Assembly (NCBI GenBank): GCA_025201375.1
Contig: JAIWZP010000023.1
Span: 310,001 to 374,000, forward strand
DNA length: 64,000 nt
DNA from: Gongronella butleri
Lineage: Eukaryota; Mucoromycota; Mucoromycetes; Mucorales; Cunninghamellaceae
Reading direction: 5' to 3'
Position numbers and translations under genes: made by a program. The notes beneath the pieces were generated by a model that saw nothing but the letters and a program-made list of their open reading frames with translations, was not told the DNA's origin and ran no database searches. Positions 58,624 to 64,000 of this stretch are shown here, piece by piece (position 1 is the stretch's first letter; every line of letters begins with the position of its first letter).

Positions 58624-59925
58624 ATGGTGTGTGTTTGTCGTGCCTTGTTGTTTTTTGTTGGCGTCGCGTTTGTTGTTGATGCGCGTCCTACCGGACAAAG
58701 AGACAAAAAGGTCAAGATGGCCCAGATGTCGGACCTGGAGCTGTCGATTACCAAGGATGGGCTGATGCACCATCTGGAAAAGCTGCAATCGCTTGCGAGC
58801 AAGCACGGGGACAATCGCCAGGTCGGCAGCGACGGCCACGAGGAAACATTAGACTATATTACGTCGTTCATGTCGTCGTACGGCTACAAGGTGCACAAAC
58901 AAGGTAAAGTGACAAAAAAAAATAAAGGGGGAGGGGGGCAAAACGCCTTTTGTACCCGGTGGTGGGGGTACATTGGGCAAAAAAGGTAAAAAGGAGAACC
59001 CGTTGGCCACTTTTTCCACGAAAAGGAGAGCTAGGGGCATCGAATTGAATCCTTTTTATTCATTTTATGCAGAATTTGAGGTTGTGCGTGTGGATGTGCC
59101 CCATCATACCATGTCGGTGAAGCACGAGGATGGATCGACGCAGGATTACAATGTGAACATCATGCACAACTCGCCGTCGACGAAGGAAGGCGGGCTCCAT
59201 GCGCACCTTGTGCACATGGACGAAGGATGCACGCGTCAGCAAGGCACCTCTGAGAATGAAAATGAGGCGGATGGGCCGTGGATCGCGCTTGTCAAGCGTG
59301 GCGGATGCTCGTTCACTGACAAACAAAAGGTGGCGCACGAGGATGGCGCGAGTGCCGTGCTCGTTTACGACAGCAATGCCGACGAGGAGGAATTCGAGGG
59401 CCAGGTGGACGACCAGGGTCAGCAGAATGAGCAACAGCTGCCGCCCATTGGCGCCATCTCGATGGACACTGGGCTGAAGCTCTTGAAGCTTGGCAAGACG
59501 CTCGTGAATCTCGCCATGGAAGTGAAAACGACGCAGGCAAAGACGTACAATGTGATTGCCGAGACTGAGGGCGGCGATCATGAAAATGTAGTGATGATCG
59601 GCGCACACACAGACAGCGTGGCGCAAGGCCCAGGGATTAATGATGATGGGAGTGGTGTCACGACCCTTTTGGAGCTGGCGGCACACATCCAGCAGCGCAA
59701 AATCAAGAATGCCGTGCGCTTTGCATTCTGGTCGGCCGAAGAGCTCGGGATCATTGGGTCGCACAATTACATGAAGGGACTCTCGGACGAGGAAAAGAAG
59801 AAAATCAAGGTGTACCTCAACATTGACATGATTGGCAGCCCAAATCATGTGAACATGATCTACGATGGTAACCTATCACCCGTTTTTGTTTTTTTTTAAT
59901 TGCTGATCGCGCGCGTTTTTTTTCT

Positions 59926-59958
<33 letters not shown>

Positions 59959-60472
59959 GGTGCTAGGTGATGGCAACGAGAGTGAGGAAACAGGATTGGC
60001 CATCCCTGCGGGCAATGCACCCATTGAGAAGCTGTTTGAAAAGTATTTTGAGCAAAATCATGAAAAACACGAGGTGGTTGGCCTCCAGTATATCTCGCGC
60101 AGCGACGCTGGGCCCTTTTTTGTAAAATTTGCACACACACACAAAAAAAAACGTGTCAGAGGAGCGCAGGTGCTCATTTTTTTTTTTTTTTTGTATGACA
60201 ATTAGGAGGCCGGCATTCCTTTTGGCGGCTTGACGACGGGTTTCGAATTTATCAAGACCAAGGCCGAGGTCAAGGACTATGGTGGCCAGGCTGGTGTGGC
60301 GCACGATCCATGCTACCACCAAGCATGCGACACGATCAAAAACATTGACCCAGACGCGCTGCTGCTGCACGCACGCGCCTATGCGCGTGCCATTGACGAA
60401 TATTCCCAACCCACCGCGTCTGTGGACAATGCCCAGAATACAAAGCACCGTGCCGATGATGAAGAAGCATAA
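58624..60472 (+). CDS. Secreted or vacuolar M28 zinc aminopeptidase with PA domain (aminopeptidase Y-like)
   Basis: Four exons (58624-58903, 59073-59867, 59967-60121, 60206-60472), 498 residues. A signal peptide begins MVCVCRALLFFVGVAFVVDA with cleavage after about residue 20. The PA domain (about 140-230) has WIALVKRGGCSFTDKQKVAH and AVLVYDSN. The M28 domain keeps the two-zinc site: GAHTDSVAQGPGINDDGSG (His, bridging Asp), SAEELGIIGS (catalytic Glu and ligand Glu), NIDMIGSPN (Asp) and DPCYHQACDT (His). SRSDAGPFF..EAGIPFGGLTTG also fits. It matches yeast Ape3 in plan and likely removes N-terminal residues from peptides. The start at 58624 was chosen for the signal peptide; 58714 (MAQMSD) would lose it. 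It converges with the HDAC gene (122 bp between stops). Confidence 0.95.
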
Positions 60473-60594
60473 AAATTTTACATTTCCATCCCATATGCAA
60501 CTTTTTGTACGGCAATAGATTTTTTTTTTAATTCAGACGAGTGTAAAGCAAGTTTTAGCAAAGTACAAAACAAAAAAAAAAAAAAGCGACGCGC

Positions 60595-62633
60595 TTATAA
60601 AATGCCCATGTTCTGTAGCTTGCGATGCTCTAAAGAACGAAAAAAAAAGCGTGTCAGTCCTGCGCGACGTGCCTCCATGACCTCTAAATTCTTACGCGTT
60701 CGGCGGACATCCGCATCCTCTGCCTCGCTGTCCTCGCCATCAATGTAATCGTCGGCATCAAAGTCCCTGGGCACCTCTTGCAGCCCCACCGAGGGCGCGT
60801 GCGGCATGCTGCGCAGATTGTCTATGATCTTGTTGCTGTAAAAGAGAGGAAAAAAAAAGGGGCATGAGACAAAAAAAAAACCACGCGACGCGAGCAATTC
60901 AAGAGCCATTGATTGCTCATTGGTGTGTCATTTACATGGTGCGATCCAGGTATTCTCGCGTGTTGTGATTTGACATGTTGTTGGAGGGCACGTCCAGCTT
61001 GTACTCTGGCCCATAGTATTCAAAATAGTTGTTGTAGGGCAGCTCCTCTAGAGAAACAGCACGTGAGCAAAAAAATAAAAGAATTGATCGCGTGTTGCCG
61101 CTTTCATTTTGCTTTTTTTTTTTTTTTTTACCTTTTGTCAGGTCCTCGCCGACAGCCAAACCCGTTTCAAAGGCCCAAGTGCGCGCGACGTTGCGGATGG
61201 TGTATCCGCCGCCGCCGACCATCATCATGGGCACGTCAAAGCTCTTTAAAAACTCGACGCAGGATGCGTGGCCGCGCATGGACAGGTTGAAGCAGCCCAA
61301 ACGATCGCCAGCAAGCGAATCGCCACCCAATTGCAGCACGACCACGCCGGGGCGATACCAATCCATGATGTGCTGGATCACTGGCTGAAACACGCTCTTG
61401 TACGACTCATCGTCAATGCCGTCGCGCAGCGGCACGTTGACAGCATAATTTTTACCCTTGGACAAGCCCGTGTCCTAAGTGAATGGGTTTGGATGACGCG
61501 TCAATTTTTGGAAACATAGGCATGATAAAAAAAGGGTTTTTTCTTACCTTGATGTCGCCTGTGCCTGGGAAAAATTCACCAAACTTGTGAAAAGAGCAAG
61601 TCATGACGCGATCCGTGGTATAAAAAGCTTCTTCGACGCCGTCGCCATGATGGACGTCAATGTCGACGTAGAGGACGCGCTGGTGGTATCGTAGCAGCTC
61701 CAAGATGCCGAGCACAATGTCGTTGACGTAACAAAAACCCGACGCCTCCGTCTTTTTCGCGTGATGCAGCCCGCCTGCCCAATTGATCGCAATGTCCGCG
61801 TCACCATTCAGCAGCTTGTTGGCCGCGCCTATCCAAAAAAAAAAAAAAAAAAAAATTGAGTCTCGTGACCCACGGAACCCCCTTTTATGGCACGCCGTAC
61901 CAATCGATCCACCCGCGCTGATGGAGCAAAATTCAAACAAGCCCTCAAACACGGGACAATCCTCCCCAACGTTGACTAGAAAGAAGAAATACATGAGATG
62001 AGACGCACATGGGGCAATGTTTGAAGCTCATGCAGGCTTACACCTGGCAATGCCTTGCTCAAGGCCGCCGTATTGCATGGCCAGGGCCTCCAAATTGTCG
62101 GGTGTCACGGTTTGCAAAAAGTTGATGTATTCATCCGAGTGGAAGCGCGTCATTTGAAACGCGGTAGTGCGATCTGGTTTCTACACGATGAAAAAAAAAA
62201 AAAGAAAAGCCACGTCAATTATCGCTCCACGGGCGCGATGCGCCCTATTTCGCCATTTTTACCACAATGTCCAGCTTTTTGTACAGGCCATAGTTGACCA
62301 CCATGTTGTGCACCATATGCATACGCTTGGGCTTCATGTAATGGCCTATAAAAATCAAAATGAGTCGTGAACGTGGCTCAAAGAATGAAAAAGGCAGCGT
62401 CTCGTCGTTTTTTCTTTTCTTTTATGCTTACCTGGCCCATAATTGAAATTGCCCACGTCGTCTAGCGATAATAAAAAAAGGCAAGGAGGCATGAGCGCGC
62501 GTGTTGTTCGTCGTTGCACCTTGTGACGAAGCCCTTTGTTGTCACACCGTGGGCGTTTTCCCCCCAACTTACGGTCGTAAAAGTACGTTACGCGTCTTTT
62601 GCTGCAGTTGGCGAGCGTGTATGAGTTTGACAT
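60595..62633 (-). CDS. Class I histone deacetylase (Rpd3/Hos2/HDAC3 group)
   Basis: Ten exons (62633-62573, 62461-62432, 62345-62263, 62180-62042, 61975-61901, 61828-61548, 61474-61132, 61047-60936, 60835-60696, 60629-60595), 432 residues. Zinc-dependent removal of acetyl groups from histone tails in co-repressor complexes. The start reads [21 protein letters not shown]. Active-site marks are [16 protein letters not shown] (catalytic His pair), [16 protein letters not shown] (Asp and His zinc ligands), [16 protein letters not shown] (third ligand) and [14 protein letters not shown] (Tyr). [16 protein letters not shown] and [11 protein letters not shown] lean towards Hos2/HDAC3, GEFFPGTGD towards Rpd3. 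Leu replaces the usual Cys in VLQLGGDS. Exon 2 is only 30 nt. The C-terminus is acidic, then a short basic end. Confidence 0.95.
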
Positions 62634-63048
62634 TAGTTAAAAGGCGACAGTGAGGAAAAAAAAAAGTGGGAAAAAGGAGAAAGAGAAGCAAAAGAATGAA
62701 AAAAAGTGGATCTGTCCCAATTGGGAAATAGCAGCCACCGGCACACTCCGATCCTTGTTTCCAAGGGCGCCAACTCGTCCATTGGCACCCTGTTGTCCAT
62801 TCTGTCCAGCCATTGGGACGCGCCATGCGCTGTTGAATCCAGCAAAAACAAGAAAACTCAAGAAAACTTCAAGAAAACTCCAAGAAAATGGAAAAAATAC
62901 AGAGAGGACCCCATACAAAAACAAGCCGCGTAACATCCTGTGCTCAGATCACTTCTTTGCAACCGCGTCATCCGCTGTGTAACCGGGCAGGATGGGGACC
63001 TGTCAATGGTAGCAATCAAGTATCATGATTTTTTTAATGCTTTTTTTA
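62634..63048. other. HDAC promoter region
   Basis: 415 bp. A minus-strand frame of about 100 codons starts with a hydrophobic run (MLRGLFLYGVLSVFF) and includes QNGQQGANG. It abuts the HDAC start, has no family and is more likely a 5' leader. CCAATTGGGA (about 62716) and CCATTGGGAC (about 62810) may be promoter elements. Confidence 0.35.
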
Positions 63049-64000
63049 TTACTCGGTTTGGAGATGGGTAAAAGAGTTCAATGAGGAAAGCAAGTCGTCC
63101 ATGAGGTTGAGGATGACGGGGTCGGCGGCCGGGTTGAGCATGGCCATGACGAGTTTATCCTGGATATTGGATGCGTACAAGAGTGCACGCGCACGGGAGG
63201 CGACGTCGCGCACATACTCTGTGTCCGAGTCGTCCAGACTGTGTGCGGTGATGGTAAAATGGTTGCGCCGTGATAGGGAAGAGGTGGAGGCGGAGGAAGA
63301 GGAAGAAGAGGAGGAAGTTGTGTGTCTGCGCGGGTCGAGAGTGGCATTGGCGGATTGCAATGCCGCCAATCGTTGTGCGCCGCCAAGGACAAGAACATAG
63401 ACGACGTCGAGGGCGCGGTGGGCGGCAATGCGCAAGTGGTTTTGGTTCATGAGGGCGAGGGTGAGGGCAATGCGAGCAATAGATGCCGGCATTTGCTTGT
63501 CATTTTCGATCCATTGCGAGCACAGACGCGAATCTGCAACGGCGACCACCGTGTACAAGCCCATCATCAATGTTTCCAGCGTGGTCAGCTGCGGCTGGTC
63601 CAAAGCCATCACGCGCCCAGACTCGAGCAAGTAAAATTGCCGCCGCAGCATCTTGACCATGGCCGCCAACATGTTGCCAAGCTGTGACGCGACCAATTGC
63701 GCTGCGTCGGCATCCGGGAACGCCGTCAGCGTCACCTGTGTGTCATCCGCCAACGTCAACACCTTTTTCGCCCCATTGGGTGCCAACTCGGTTGAAAATC
63801 GCGCCTCCAGGACGTGTGCGAGCAATTGTCGATGGAAATCACGGACAACTAGCTTGTTCCACGTATCGATGGCGACGGCGCAATAATATGTATCGTGGCC
63901 ATGCACGATAAAATCATGGGTTAGTGACACGAGCGATTGAAGCGCGCTGGCGTGCAAAAGAGGTGTTTTGCCCAGGGCCTGCGCCACATTGGCAAAGATC
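63049..64000 (-). CDS. Unidentified protein, C-terminal part (runs off the window)
   Basis: One open exon of about 317 codons from the window edge to a TAA at 63049-63051, with no splice site needed. It reads IFANVAQALGKTPLLH at the edge. Leu/Ala-rich amphipathic helices follow, such as LQSLVSLTHDFIVHG, LGNMLAAMVKMLRRQFYLLE and ARIALTLALMNQNHLRIAAH, of HEAT/armadillo-like character. A poly-Ser run (nine Ser) lies about 100 residues before the end. No family could be named. The start lies beyond 64000. Confidence 0.7.
   Translation of the reverse strand, partial: IFANVAQALGKTPLLHASALQSLVSLTHDFIVHGHDTYYCAVAIDTWNKLVVRDFHRQLLAHVLEARFSTELAPNGAKKVLTLADDTQVTLTAFPDADAAQLVASQLGNMLAAMVKMLRRQFYLLESGRVMALDQPQLTTLETLMMGLYTVVAVADSRLCSQWIENDKQMPASIARIALTLALMNQNHLRIAAHRALDVVYVLVLGGAQRLAALQSANATLDPRRHTTSSSSSSSSASTSSLSRRNHFTITAHSLDDSDTEYVRDVASRARALLYASNIQDKLVMAMLNPAADPVILNLMDDLLSSLNSFTHLQTE

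Noticed and set aside
62637..62936. 100-codon minus-strand frame with a hydrophobic start
   Set aside because: It directly abuts the HDAC start on the same strand, has no family and lacks good coding character; most likely a 5' leader.

Overview
The window is nuclear DNA from an intron-rich eukaryote, most likely an early-diverging fungus (Mucoromycota, perhaps Mucorales-like). This rests on compact genes with many short GT-AG introns (about 60-120 bp, often with long T runs before the AG), closely spaced genes on both strands, and fungal-type proteins: Hap5/NF-YC, Mnn9/Anp1-type GT62, Yvh1, Ubp2, Pmp3, Dbp2. These sit beside genes that yeasts have lost or altered: a C-terminal NZF finger on Npl4, cyclin Q and GPATCH11. 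A carotenoid-oxygenase-family protein is compatible with Mucorales. The species cannot be fixed from this window. All exon structures were worked out by hand from splice signals, frame continuity and family resemblance.

Layout. 0-2.8 kb: N-terminal part of a CDK12/Ctk1-type kinase and a WW-domain protein, both minus. 2.8-6.6 kb: gene-free repeat island. 6.6-16.2 kb: CCT4, a Ubp2-type deubiquitinase, a small secreted Cys-rich protein, GPATCH11 and a GT62 protein. 16.3-21.8 kb: tandem duplication of a GNAT acetyltransferase gene with its 3' flank, plus a third decayed copy. 21.8-26 kb: CCT5 and a Yvh1/DUSP12 phosphatase. 26.9-34.8 kb: EFA6-like Sec7-PH ARF-GEF, Npl4, and an F-box/LRR protein divergent from Npl4. 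34.8-38.8 kb: second repeat island with a degenerate tandem array. 38.8-42 kb: Hap5/NF-YC and a cyclin Q homologue. 42-44.2 kb: repeat fragment. 44.2-53.5 kb: Dbp2/DDX5 helicase, a 44-residue predicted membrane microprotein, an FLVCR-like transporter, Pmp3 and a carotenoid oxygenase homologue. 53.5-58.6 kb: gene-poor, with a four-unit repeat, a small ORF ending at an inserted mitochondrial nad2 fragment, and another dispersed-repeat copy. 58.6-64 kb: secreted PA/M28 aminopeptidase, class I histone deacetylase, and the C-terminal part of an unidentified protein running off the end.

The genes are mostly housekeeping: protein folding (two subunits of the TRiC/CCT ring, 13 kb apart), ubiquitin handling (Ubp2, Npl4, F-box protein), transcription and RNA (CDK12-like, NF-YC, HDAC, Dbp2, GPATCH11), and membrane traffic and transport (Sec7 GEF, GT62, MFS, Pmp3). 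They do not form one pathway. No canonical tRNA, rRNA or CRISPR locus was recognised. The non-routine content lies in the repeat islands, the nuclear mitochondrial insertion, the GNAT duplication with its relic, altered key residues in the carotenoid oxygenase and GT62 proteins, very small exons (including one holding only the start codon), CCAAT boxes upstream of the NF-YC gene, and the long Dbp2 intron.
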